This document shows, piece after piece, positions 8,304 through 16,944 of a stretch of DNA of 64,000 nt (its first letter is position 1; every line of letters begins with the position of its first letter). This DNA comes from Bacteroidota bacterium (GTDB taxonomy: Bacteria > Bacteroidota > Bacteroidia > Bacteroidales > NBLH01). The notes beneath the pieces are model-generated. The model was not told where the DNA came from. It searched no databases and saw only the letters and a program-made list of their open reading frames with translations. The stretch spans positions 19,084 to 83,083 of the forward strand of contig JANYKN010000196.1 of assembly GCA_025361565.1 (NCBI GenBank). Reading direction: 5' to 3'. A program made the translations under genes and the position numbers.

Positions 8304-9179
8304 ATGGAATACGAATACCCTTTATTTCGACCGCCTTCTGAAGCCAATTCATTGATATTTCAAGTAACGCATGGTTGCTCTTGGAACAAATGTGTTTTTT
8401 GCGAGATGTATTCCACCAAATCGTTTAAGGTAAAAAAACCCGAAACGATAAAAATGGAAATTGAAAAAATGAAATCCTTGGGTTCAAAAGTGAACAAGGT
8501 GTTTTTTGCCGATGGCGATGCATTGGTTTTAAGTACTCCAAAACTTTTAAATATCCTGACGGAACTTAATGCAGCTTTCCCAAACCTGCGAAGAATTTCG
8601 GCCTATGCCAAGCCCAAAGATATAGCTGCCAAAAGTGTGCAGGAATTGACCGAACTCAGGCAAGCTGGCTTGAATTTGCTTTATACCGGATTGGAATCGG
8701 GCGATGATATGGTATTGAAACTGATGAACAAAGGCGAAACATATCAATCTTCTGTTGAAGGAATGTGCAAATGCAAAAAGGCAGGCATTAAAAGCTCAGT
8801 TATGATAATCAATGGATTGGGTGGAATCCAGTATTCCACGCAACATGCAGTTAATTCTGCCAAATTGGTCAATGAAATTCAACCCGAATATTTATCCACT
8901 TTGGTTTTAAGTTTTCCTTTTGGAATCGATCATTTTAAAAAAAGGCTTCATGCAGATTTTACTTTACCTGATACCATTGGATTGCTAGATGAACTTGGAT
9001 TATTTATTGCCAATACTGATTTGGAATCAAGTATTTTTAGAAGCGATCATGCGTCAAATTATCTTGTGCTGAAAGGCATTTTGGGTAAAGATAAAGAAAT
9101 GCTACTTCAAAAAATTTCAAATGCCATTCAAAAACCGGAAGAAGCATCCTTAAGGGAAGAATGGGAGCGGGGATTGTGA
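8304..9179 (+). CDS. Radical SAM protein of unknown specificity
   Basis: 291 residues. The cluster motif near the N terminus is THGCSWNKCVFCEMY, with cysteines at 25, 30 and 33, i.e. C-x4-C-x2-C rather than the usual C-x3-C-x2-C. It is followed by the SAM-binding VFFADGDALVL (GGE-like position), ISAYAKPKDI, and LYTGLESGDDMVLKLMNKG, as in Elp3/MiaB/HemN-type TIM barrels. No B12-binding, TRAM or SPASM domain is present, so the protein is the core enzyme only. Related short proteins with the CSWNKC wording occur in many anaerobes and are mostly unassigned. It is not MqnC or MqnE, although mqnA is its neighbour on the other strand. Confidence 0.88.
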   Translation: MEYEYPLFRPPSEANSLIFQVTHGCSWNKCVFCEMYSTKSFKVKKPETIKMEIEKMKSLGSKVNKVFFADGDALVLSTPKLLNILTELNAAFPNLRRISAYAKPKDIAAKSVQELTELRQAGLNLLYTGLESGDDMVLKLMNKGETYQSSVEGMCKCKKAGIKSSVMIINGLGGIQYSTQHAVNSAKLVNEIQPEYLSTLVLSFPFGIDHFKKRLHADFTLPDTIGLLDELGLFIANTDLESSIFRSDHASNYLVLKGILGKDKEMLLQKISNAIQKPEEASLREEWERGL

Positions 9180-9271
9180 AAATGAAAGTTTAGCCCAGTT
9201 TCGGTTACGCACAACGGCCTGGTTTTTAAAAGTTTGGTATTTGATTTAAATTTTTTAATACGCATACAGTC

Positions 9272-10081
9272 TTATTTCGAAAACTCAATTTCTACATTAT
9301 TTATCAAACCTTCAGGCAAAAGATTCATTTCTGCCATATATTGATAAAAAAGTTTCATCGATTTCCTTTTATCGTCGTTTAGTTTATAACTAATGCAATT
9401 GGTGAAATAATCCTTCAGGTCAATTTTGGAATTCGGAAACTTCATCTCATATTCTTTAACAACCTGATCGATATTATCTAAACCTATTTGTAAGGATTTG
9501 TTAAACCTGTCAATAAATTCCGGATCAATTGGTTTATTTGCAACCCATGCTGCAAATACAAATGGAAGTCCTGTAAATGTGAACCATTCCATCGAAAGAT
9601 CATATACAAATTGATATTCCTTTTTAATAAAAAAAGTCCGGTCACCAATAATTACACCTGCGCTGGTTCCTGCAATATTATTTTCAAAACCTTCGGTTGC
9701 ATGTATCCATTTTGGGTTTATTTTCCAATGTTTCTCAGCTAGAATTTGAACCAGGTTAACAGATGTTCGTGATTGATAATCAAGATAAATCGATTCGATT
9801 TGATTCAACGGAACATCGCTCAACAATAAAACCGTTTTTACTTTTTTAAAAGCTCCAAGGCAATAATTCGAAATAAATATTGGATTTTTAACAAAGGGAA
9901 TAGCCGCAACAGGCATCAATGCGATATCGACCTTATTTTCAATTAGTCTTTTAGCACTTTCTGAAGGCATATTTAGCTCAAATATATAATTATTGAGTAT
10001 TTTTGAATGATTAAGCCCATATAAAAAAGGAAGAGTATTTAAATAGGATACTGCCGAAATTTTAATTTTATCCATATTCAT
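9272..10081 (-). CDS. mqnA: Chorismate dehydratase MqnA (futalosine pathway of menaquinone synthesis)
   Basis: 269 residues from the ATG at 10081 (MNMDKIKISAVSYLN). The open frame runs on to 10243 inside the upstream gene, but that extension is Cys/Phe-rich and is only a shadow of it. The family start KISAVSYLNTLPFLYGL, the cleft residues in MPSESAKRLIENKVDIALMP, YLDYQSRTSVNL, GVIIGDR and WFTFTGLPFVFAAW are all typical. The enzyme is a periplasmic-binding-protein-like lyase that turns chorismate into 3-[(1-carboxyvinyl)oxy]benzoate in the cytosol. No other mqn gene lies in the window. The stop of the upstream EI24 gene is only eight bases away, so the two are co-transcribed. Confidence 0.88.
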   Translation of the reverse strand: MNMDKIKISAVSYLNTLPFLYGLNHSKILNNYIFELNMPSESAKRLIENKVDIALMPVAAIPFVKNPIFISNYCLGAFKKVKTVLLLSDVPLNQIESIYLDYQSRTSVNLVQILAEKHWKINPKWIHATEGFENNIAGTSAGVIIGDRTFFIKKEYQFVYDLSMEWFTFTGLPFVFAAWVANKPIDPEFIDRFNKSLQIGLDNIDQVVKEYEMKFPNSKIDLKDYFTNCISYKLNDDKRKSMKLFYQYMAEMNLLPEGLINNVEIEFSK

Positions 10082-10089
10082 TTGATTTT

Positions 10090-10863
10090 TTAATCGATGT
10101 CGCTCGTATAAGCATTTGTTTGATGAATAGCAATTGTTGCTGCCACAGTTGAAACAATGGCCGCAAATGTGGAAACAAATGCTCCACACAAAGGTATCAA
10201 CAGGAAAAATGAAAAAACAGAACCATTTGAAATTGCCATCCACCTATATTTTCTAACGATAGATACACTTTCCCTTATGTTCATTTTTTGTCTTTCATTG
10301 TTATAATCAATAAATGAAAAACCATAAAAATAGGAAGAAATCAAGAATAGTACAACAGTTCCAAACCACCCAATAACAGGTATAAAACTGATGAAAAACA
10401 TTAAAATAATAAAAAAAGTTTCTAACAGAAGGTTTCTTAAAGCAAGCAAAATACCCCTGAATATATCTTTAATCAGCTGTTTTAAACTGAAATCATATGT
10501 TTTACCTGTTATAATTTGTTCGGTTTTTTCTGATAAATAGGCCAAAACAGGTGACATTAAAACAATTATAATGTATCCGGAAAGATAGGCAAATACCAAA
10601 AATGAAATTACCCGGATTACTACTTCCAGCAATCCACTGATGAATTTTGATAGAAATCCTGTTGTGTCCAACTTGATCCAGTCAAGAACTATTTCTTTCA
10701 AATAATCGATAAAGTCAGTTACCAGTGCTTGACCACCAATCAACATCAAAAGGCTTAATCCCAGAGGAACTAAGAATGTCCATGCCAATTTATTTTTAAA
10801 AATAAAACTGATGGCTTGTCCGTAAGTTCTTAGTCCTAATCCTATTTGATTTATTCTTGTCAT
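10090..10863 (-). CDS. EI24/CysZ-like membrane protein
   Basis: 257 residues with four to six hydrophobic segments: about residues 28-48 (WTFLVPLGLSLLMLIGG), 85-112 (VVIRVISFLVFAYLSGYIII), 150-185 (FFIILMFFISFIPVIGWFGTVV) and 215-240. The family pattern includes the PVIGW turn, YFYGFSFIDYNNER and the RKYRWMA segment before the last membrane helix. This corresponds to the EI24 family, which includes the sulfate permease CysZ. Transport of sulfate is possible but not shown, since no cys genes are near. It is the first gene of a two-gene unit with mqnA. Confidence 0.8.
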   Translation of the reverse strand: MTRINQIGLGLRTYGQAISFIFKNKLAWTFLVPLGLSLLMLIGGQALVTDFIDYLKEIVLDWIKLDTTGFLSKFISGLLEVVIRVISFLVFAYLSGYIIIVLMSPVLAYLSEKTEQIITGKTYDFSLKQLIKDIFRGILLALRNLLLETFFIILMFFISFIPVIGWFGTVVLFLISSYFYGFSFIDYNNERQKMNIRESVSIVRKYRWMAISNGSVFSFFLLIPLCGAFVSTFAAIVSTVAATIAIHQTNAYTSDID

Positions 10864-11047
10864 ATTTAATAAGTGAATTTCTAATGCTAAAATGTATGAA
10901 TGCGTAAATGAGTGAATATTTTTAATGCCTTAATACATAATTAATTATCAAATATCAATGAATGATTCCTTTTCTTTCATAAATTGATGAGCTTTTTTTT
11001 AACCATTGTCTCATTCATTCATCCATTCTTGCATTTAAGCATTAAGA
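10864..11047. repeat. AT-rich spacer with CATTCAT-type simple repeats
   Basis: Between the EI24 gene and the creD tail lie words such as ATGAATGCGTAAATGAGTGAAT (written here as parts: ATGAATGCGT and AAATGAGTGAAT, 10898-10918) and CTCATTCATTCATCCATTC (11012-11030). They resemble the patch at 5638-5694 in inverse orientation. No gene or promoter was recognised. Confidence 0.4.
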
Positions 11048-11224
11048 TCATTCATTCCTGAAATTGTACCAGTTAATCTTTCTAGATAAAAACATGATTA
11101 TTGCCATAACTATGAATAAACCAATACTTCCCATTAAAAGTGCGTAATCTTCCAACTGCAGAATCACAAATATAAAAGCATACAATATAAATAGAATCAA
11201 CGCTGTGAATCCTGTAAGGGACAT
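11048..11224 (-). CDS. C-terminal piece of CreD as a separate small frame
   Basis: 58 residues with two membrane helices (ALILFILYAFIFVILQ and GSIGLFIVMAIIMFLS) and the CreD end SRKINWYNF. It lies in the same frame as the main creD part; the stop TAA and this ATG are separated by one AAA codon. It may be translated by termination-reinitiation, or simply be the dead end of a broken gene. Confidence 0.5.
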   Translation of the reverse strand: MSLTGFTALILFILYAFIFVILQLEDYALLMGSIGLFIVMAIIMFLSRKINWYNFRNE

Positions 11225-12385
11225 TTTTTAAAAAATGCTGTGGGAATAAAAGCTTATCAGCGAAATAGTTGCTATTGCAGATATCAAATAAGCTAAATTA
11301 AAACTTAGGTGTTCCGAAATTGATAAAAGCAACGAATAAAATATGATTAAAGCAAGTCCAACCAACAAATATTGAATGGGATGGATCCTGGTTTTATTTA
11401 ATACTTCAACAAAGAAAAAGACAAGGAATGTAAAAACAATAATCATGATGGCATATTTGGCCGATCTGGTTGATTTTTGATAATGATCAACCGGAATCAA
11501 TAAGCTTACTCCAAAAGCAGCATCTTCAACATGGTGCAGGTTTCCTAACCACTGCTGTGGAAAGTTCCGGTTCAGGTGTAATACTTTCCAGTTTGCAACA
11601 AAATCATTTTTAGTAATCTTGCTGTTATCTGGCAAAAAAGCACCTTTAAAACTCGGATTTTCCCATTTTGAATGAAGTTTAACCGTGGTCATTTTCCCTA
11701 GTGGCGAAAAGTAGATTTCTTCGCTTCCCCTCAGGTTCAGGTGAAATGAAAATTTTTTGACATCTTCATTTTTTTTGCCCGACAAGTCAATAGAAGTGCT
11801 TATTCCTGATGCAATTACATCTGTTGACTCAACTCCTGGATTAAAAGAGAATTCTTCATTGTTCCATTTCAAAACAATATTTTCCTTAATTCCTCTCATA
11901 TCAGGTATTCCAAGCGAAAGAAATGCTTTATCCCATAATATTTCATCCTCTTCAATTTTCCAACCTTTAAAATCAAAACCATTAAAGTTGCCAGAAAAGT
12001 TAAGATCCGCAGTATAAACAACCACATCATAGATTCCACGATGACGCTTTTCGGGAATTATCTCACCTTTAATATCCAGCATCTCAGGCAGAAAATGGGC
12101 ATACTCAATTTGCGTGTAAACTTCATTTTTATCGTTTACATAATGCTTTCGATATGGTATTGAAACAATTGGGCCGCTGAGTGTCTGAACTTGTCCCCAA
12201 ACAGAACTAACTTCATTTTTTGCATCATTTCCCCTGTATTCACGTTCAGTAATTAAATCCTGCACCATCAATGTTGGGATTAACAGGATTAGCACCATAA
12301 AACCAATGGTTAAAATCCGGATAGTAAGTGAATTTCTCATCCATGCATTGAATTTTTCAAAAAAAGATTGATCGTTTGGGTTCAT
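11048..12385 (-). pseudogene. creD: creD, inner membrane protein CreD, split by an in-frame stop
   Basis: The first open frame (12385 to 11228, 385 residues) is a CreD protein: an N-terminal membrane helix (SLTIRILTIGFMVLILLIPT), a large periplasmic part with YRGNDAKNEVSSVWGQ and LSGPIVSIPY, and then membrane helices from about residue 300 on (AKYAIMIIVFTFLVFFFVE). It ends at TAA after YSHSIF. The same frame goes on as K, then 58 residues starting MSLTGFTALILF, with QLEDYALLMGSIGLF and SRKINWY, which is the normal CreD C terminus. Together they make about 445 residues, the usual family length. One base (AAA to TAA at 11230) explains the break. The tail has its own ATG three bases after the stop, so reinitiation could still make both parts. 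Confidence 0.75.
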
Positions 12386-12485
12386 AGCATTCGTATTTTA
12401 GTTTATTTTTGGTATTTAAAAGATAGAATCTTTTATAAATAAAAATATAGAGTAATTATTCAAACAGTTTTCAATTTCATTCAAT

Positions 12486-14816
12486 TTAAAATCTCATTCC
12501 AATAATTAGAATATCATCCAATTGTTTCAAGTCTCCTTTCCAGTTTTCAAAATTACTATCAATCAGTTCTTTTTGAATATACATTGATTCATTATTAATC
12601 GAAAGTAAAAGTTCCTTGAACTGTTTGCTCTTGAATTTTCCACCGGAAGTGCCACCAAATTGATCCAAATAACCATCAGAAAACAAATAGATTGTATCTT
12701 TTTCCTGTAGTTGGATGGAGTGGTTTGTAAATGGTTCAGCATCTTTGATATGTATACCAATTGGCATTTTGTTTCCTTTTATTTCTGTAAGCTCATTATT
12801 TCTAATCATCAAAAGAGGATTATAAGCTCCAGCAAATTTTAGCTCCTTGGTTTCCATATTTATCACTGTGAGCGCAATGTCCATACCGTCTTTGGCTTCA
12901 TCATCGCGCCAAGTTTGATGCAGTGCATCAATTATTCTCAGGCTCAGCCTGTTTAAAATGTCACCAGGGTCAACAACATGATCTGTCACAATTTCATTTA
13001 AAAACGAAATGCCGAGCATACTCATAAATGCACCAGGAACTCCATGTCCTGTGCAGTCTGCAGCAGCAATGACCAAATATTTATCCAGTTTTTTCATCCA
13101 ATAAAAATCACCGCTTACTATGTCTCTTGGTTTGAAATAAATAAAATAATCGGGAATCAAATTCACAAATATATTGCGGTGAGGTAATACTGCAGTTTGT
13201 ATTCGTTTGGCATACTGAATACTGTCGGTAATTTCTTTTTCCTTTAGAACAGCTATATCTCTTTGAATTTCTACTAATTCTCTTTGTGCTGTTATTTCTT
13301 CGTTTAATTGTTTTAATTCTTCATTTTTTTGAAGTATTTCTTCTTTTTGGGCAGCAAGCAAGATGTTTGATTTTTGTTTAATCCTGTATCCTCTATATAT
13401 AAAAAAGGCCAATAAAGCCATTAGTGCCAATCCTAAAAAAGCACCTTTGGTATACATTGCTTGCGTGCGGATTTCTTCCTCAGCTTTAAGATCTTTTTTT
13501 TGCTGTTCAAGCTCCATTTCCTTTTGTTTTTTATTTACAGCATAATTGATTTCTTGTTTGTTTAAATTCCCGGCTGTTTCTTTATTCCTGATTCTCTTTT
13601 CCATTTCAGAAAAGAGCTTATGGCTTTCGTAGGCTTTTTGATATTGACCGGTTGCAACATAAGATTTACTCATATTTTCGGCTATTTCGCTTACCAGTTC
13701 AGGTGGGGAATTTAATTCTTTGGTAATTTCAAATGCTTGTTTGTAATACTTAAGGGCCTCATCGAATTTTTTTATTTCGTGATAATAATTTCCATAACTG
13801 ATATATGAGTATGTTATTCCATTTTTATCACCCATTTCCTTATAGGCTTTTAAACTTTTATCGAAAAACTCAATCACATTGTCGAATTTTCCTCTCTTCA
13901 AATTAATGTCTCCAATACTGTTATTTGTAAGTGCAATACCCTTTTTAAAGCCAATTTCGGAGTATAATGGTAAACTTTTTTGATAATATTCAATTGCCGT
14001 TATATAATATTTATCAATTTGTTTTTTGTTAACCGAATCCAATCCAGATCTTCCTTTTTCTTTATAGATATCTCCATAATTATTGTAGATATCGGCCATA
14101 CTTTTTTTATCACCAATTTTTTTCGAAATTACCAGCGCTTTTTCATAATAGTCTATAGCCTTTTTAAAATCTTCCTGCACTTTGTATATATTTCCAATGT
14201 TATTGTAGGTAGAAGCAATTTCAGGTTCATTACCTAATTCCTCATGGCTTTTGAGGCTTAAAAATGAATATTCAAGGGCTTGACCAAAATTTGCCTGTTC
14301 AAGATAGATATTGGCAATATTGTTATTTGATCTGGCTAATCCATCAATATCTTTTATTGATTTTTGAATGGCAGAGCTTTTAATATAGCTTTCGAGCGCT
14401 TTATCATATTGTCCAAGATTTTTATAAATAATTCCAATATTGTTATAGGCGCGTGCCTCTCCCCAAGAATCACCTGCTTCCTGCCAGGTTTTAAGGCTAA
14501 GGGTAAAGTTTTGGATGGCCTTGTCATTTTCACCTTTCAAATAATACAAAATTCCTATCTGACGATAAGAATTGGCAACGCCTTTGTAAAAATCTGCTTT
14601 TTGTCCAACTTTTAGCGCTAAATTGCAATAGACAAAAGCAGTATCAGCATTTAATTGTGAATAGATTTTAGCCAACTCAAGGTAATTGTTAACTATATTT
14701 GAATCTTTGGGCGCATTTTGAACTACTTTTTTTAAGCTGTCAATTGTCGAAACCTGGGCATATATTCCGGATTGTAAGAATATGATAAAAACAAGCAATA
14801 AGGTTTTGAGTTTCAT
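12486..14816 (-). CDS. TPR-containing SpoIIE-type serine phosphatase, membrane-bound
   Basis: 776 residues. A signal peptide (to about residue 21, IYAQ) leads into some eight TPR units between about residues 40 and 410, with repeated AYNNIGIIYKNLGQYDKAL-like units. A transmembrane helix follows near 455-475 (GAFLGLALMALLAFFIYRGY), then a coiled coil (about 480-530, EEILQKNEELKQLNEEI), and a PP2C/SpoIIE phosphatase domain. The metal-site motifs are intact: FKPRDIVSGDFYWM, AAADCTGHGVPGAFMS, and near the end YLFSDGYLDQFGG. The protein thus reads a periplasmic signal with its TPRs and dephosphorylates a cytosolic Ser/Thr phosphoprotein, typically a STAS-domain antagonist. A STAS-like gene starts 270 bases away on the other strand. 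Confidence 0.9.
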   Translation of the reverse strand: MKLKTLLLVFIIFLQSGIYAQVSTIDSLKKVVQNAPKDSNIVNNYLELAKIYSQLNADTAFVYCNLALKVGQKADFYKGVANSYRQIGILYYLKGENDKAIQNFTLSLKTWQEAGDSWGEARAYNNIGIIYKNLGQYDKALESYIKSSAIQKSIKDIDGLARSNNNIANIYLEQANFGQALEYSFLSLKSHEELGNEPEIASTYNNIGNIYKVQEDFKKAIDYYEKALVISKKIGDKKSMADIYNNYGDIYKEKGRSGLDSVNKKQIDKYYITAIEYYQKSLPLYSEIGFKKGIALTNNSIGDINLKRGKFDNVIEFFDKSLKAYKEMGDKNGITYSYISYGNYYHEIKKFDEALKYYKQAFEITKELNSPPELVSEIAENMSKSYVATGQYQKAYESHKLFSEMEKRIRNKETAGNLNKQEINYAVNKKQKEMELEQQKKDLKAEEEIRTQAMYTKGAFLGLALMALLAFFIYRGYRIKQKSNILLAAQKEEILQKNEELKQLNEEITAQRELVEIQRDIAVLKEKEITDSIQYAKRIQTAVLPHRNIFVNLIPDYFIYFKPRDIVSGDFYWMKKLDKYLVIAAADCTGHGVPGAFMSMLGISFLNEIVTDHVVDPGDILNRLSLRIIDALHQTWRDDEAKDGMDIALTVINMETKELKFAGAYNPLLMIRNNELTEIKGNKMPIGIHIKDAEPFTNHSIQLQEKDTIYLFSDGYLDQFGGTSGGKFKSKQFKELLLSINNESMYIQKELIDSNFENWKGDLKQLDDILIIGMRF

Positions 14817-15087
14817 TTTTCCTTTAATTAAACCATTAGCTTGGTAAAAGTAACTAAAATGCGTTATTTAATGTTTGATTATTGCAATTTTTATTAGTCA
14901 ATTTTATTACGTTTAATAATTTCAAAACTTTGATTGTTGGTGGGCATTTGATTATCATTTTTCAACTGATTTGAAAATTATAATAAATAAGATGAACGAT
15001 ATTCTAGATAGATTATATATTTTTACTTTGCTATTTAAGAGTAGATATTTAATAAAAATAATGTGTTTTTCTTTAATTTACTGATTG

Positions 15088-15489
15088 ATGAGAGTTTTTG
15101 AGAACAGGCATCTTAGTATAGATTATTTTGATGAAAAATCTTACTTTAAGGTTGTTCGGATTAGTTCAGAAGAACTGGATGATGAATCTTATAAAGAATT
15201 AATGCTTGAATGGAGAGAACAAATTGAGTATTACACTCCTTTAATTCAGTTGGTAAGTTACCTGAACTACTACACACCTATTCCTCCTCGCATGCAAATC
15301 TGGATTAGTGAAAATCTGGTTAAGCCATCATTCGAAGTAGGAATGCAAAAAGTAGCTTTCATTATTAGCCGCGATTTATATGTTCAGATTTCAGTTGAAC
15401 AAACTATGAAGGAATCATCCGGTGAAAAGCTATCTGTTAAATATTTCGATAATGAAATAGATGCTGAAAAATGGTTGTTTGAAATTTAG
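15088..15489 (+). CDS. STAS/SpoIIAA-like protein, uncharacterised
   Basis: 133 residues from the ATG at 15088; the TTG one codon upstream is less likely. No membrane segment. The layout is strand-helix-strand with YFKVVRISSEELDDESYKELM, PLIQLVSYLNYYTPIP, VAFIISRDLYVQISVEQ and the closing FDNEIDAEKWL. The ending is typical of SpoIIAA-like/STAS folds in which a final helix carries an A-x-x-WL motif. The DSSG phosphorylation motif of classic anti-anti-sigma factors is not seen. The gene diverges from the SpoIIE phosphatase, which makes a partner-switch role attractive but unproven. Confidence 0.5.
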   Translation: MRVFENRHLSIDYFDEKSYFKVVRISSEELDDESYKELMLEWREQIEYYTPLIQLVSYLNYYTPIPPRMQIWISENLVKPSFEVGMQKVAFIISRDLYVQISVEQTMKESSGEKLSVKYFDNEIDAEKWLFEI

Positions 15490-15528
15490 CAATCAAGGTC
15501 CTTATTTAAAAAATGTTATTTGAAATAA

Positions 15529-15789
15529 TTATTTTTTTTCTTCGTTCTTTTTTTCTTCATCTTTTTTGTCTTTCAAAGGGCCTCTTTTATAAATAATTAA
15601 TCCATTCAGAAAATTACGTAGAAATTGATCGCCACATTCCATATATTTTTCATGATCCTCGGAACGGAACAATGCACCTAATTCACTGGCACTAATTTTA
15701 AAATCTACCAATTTGAGGATTTCAATAATTTCATCGTTTCGCAGATGAAGTGCTACTCGTAGCTTTTTTAATATGTCATTGTTTGTCAT
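15529..15789 (-). CDS. DUF1456 protein, single-repeat form
   Basis: 86 residues. The core is one copy of the DUF1456 unit: NNDILKKLRVALHLRNDEII, LKLVDFKISASELGALFR, and CGDQFLRNFLNGLIIYKRG. E. coli YehS and most relatives have two such units (about 150 residues); here the second is missing and a charged Lys/Glu tail follows. The unit kept resembles the second half of YehS in its RxxxHxxYxECGDQ wording and the first half in its NGLIIYKRG end. Function unknown. It ends 18 bases before the rarD start region on the same strand, so it is likely co-transcribed after rarD's neighbour promoter or from its own. Confidence 0.75.
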   Translation of the reverse strand: MTNNDILKKLRVALHLRNDEIIEILKLVDFKISASELGALFRSEDHEKYMECGDQFLRNFLNGLIIYKRGPLKDKKDEEKKNEEKK

Positions 15790-15808
15790 ATCTTTTAGTA
15801 ATTTGAAA

Positions 15809-16777
15809 TTAGTTATTTGAACCTGGAACTTTTGTGTTTTGTTGTTTGTTTTTAAATTGTAATCGTTTCATTATTTCATACTTAATTTCTTTTCGCGAAA
15901 AAGAATAAATAGCCAAAGCAATCCAAATACACCCAAAACTAATTTTATCAATATGGGTAAATGGTTCTTTATACAAAAAAATACCCAATACAAGGCTAAT
16001 ACTTGGCGATAAATATTGGAGAAAGCCCAATGTAGCAAGCGATACACGCTTTGCTCCCTGCGAAAAAAGCAGTAAAGGTATCGAAGTGGCCAGACCTGAA
16101 AATATAATCAAAATAATTACAATAATCGGTAAAGCTTGATAAGCACCTGAGCCATCATTGACTTTATAAAATAAAAATCCAAAAGCTAATGGTGCTACCA
16201 TAAGTGTTTCTGCTGCCAGACCGGTAAGTGAGCTCAGCTTGGATAATTTTTTAACCAATCCATATAATCCAAATGAAACTGCTAAAGAAAGTGCCACCCA
16301 GGGAACCTGATTGTATTGAAAGGCCACAAATACCACTCCTATTGTTGCAATTATAAGCGCAATTATCTGCCAAAAATCTGGCCGTTCTCTTAGAACTATT
16401 ATACCCAATAATATGGTAAAAAGCGGGTTGATATAATATCCCAAACTCGCCTCAACAATATGGTTATTGTTTACCGACCATATATAAATAAGCCAGTTGA
16501 CGCTTATTAAAACTGATCCCAAAATTATACCAATAACTCCTTTAAAACTTGAAAAAGCTTGTTTGAACTCTTTCCATTTTTTTGACATAATGATGATTCC
16601 AATCAATAAAATGAAAGACCAGAATATGCGATGTGCCAGAATTTCACCTGCTGGAATTTGTTTCAAAGCTTTCCAGTAAATAGGTAAAATACCCCAAAGA
16701 CTATAGGCTGCCAATGTGTATAAAACTCCTCCACCACCTGGTTTTGCGTGCAATATTGCTATTTGTTTTTTTAGCAT
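15809..16777 (-). CDS. rarD: RarD-type EamA transporter
   Basis: 322 residues with ten hydrophobic segments in two EamA halves. The RarD start GVLYTLAAYSLWGILPIYWKAL, HRIFWSFILL and the central NWLIYIWSVNNNHIVEASLGYYINPLF are strong family marks. Proteins of this family are inner membrane permeases of the drug/metabolite transporter superfamily. RarD itself was first linked to chloramphenicol sensitivity, and its substrate is not known. The N terminus has an unusual 17-residue addition before GVLY with a run of glycines (KPGGGG), but no later ATG fits. The DUF1456 gene lies 19 bases downstream and is probably in the same transcript. Confidence 0.85.
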   Translation of the reverse strand: MLKKQIAILHAKPGGGGVLYTLAAYSLWGILPIYWKALKQIPAGEILAHRIFWSFILLIGIIIMSKKWKEFKQAFSSFKGVIGIILGSVLISVNWLIYIWSVNNNHIVEASLGYYINPLFTILLGIIVLRERPDFWQIIALIIATIGVVFVAFQYNQVPWVALSLAVSFGLYGLVKKLSKLSSLTGLAAETLMVAPLAFGFLFYKVNDGSGAYQALPIIVIILIIFSGLATSIPLLLFSQGAKRVSLATLGFLQYLSPSISLVLGIFLYKEPFTHIDKISFGCIWIALAIYSFSRKEIKYEIMKRLQFKNKQQNTKVPGSNN

Positions 16778-16944
16778 AAAAAGATTAAAAGTAATTGATC
16801 ATTTAATTGTAAAAAATAGTCCCTAATAAATTTATGAGCTGTCAAAGGTACTATTTTGAAAAGAACTACAAGATTTTTACTCTTAATGAAAATTGAAAAT
16901 GCCTTAATCAAATAGGGTTCTGTATACTTTTCAGCAACTTATAA

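Noticed and set aside
10081..10243. N-terminal extension of mqnA
   Set aside because: The extra 54 codons lie inside the EI24 gene in another frame and give a Cys/Phe-rich text unlike any MqnA start.
12486..14816. Histidine kinase
   Set aside because: TPR, membrane helix and coiled coil resemble Bacteroidota sensor kinases, but the catalytic domain has SpoIIE motifs and no H-box or ATPase motifs.
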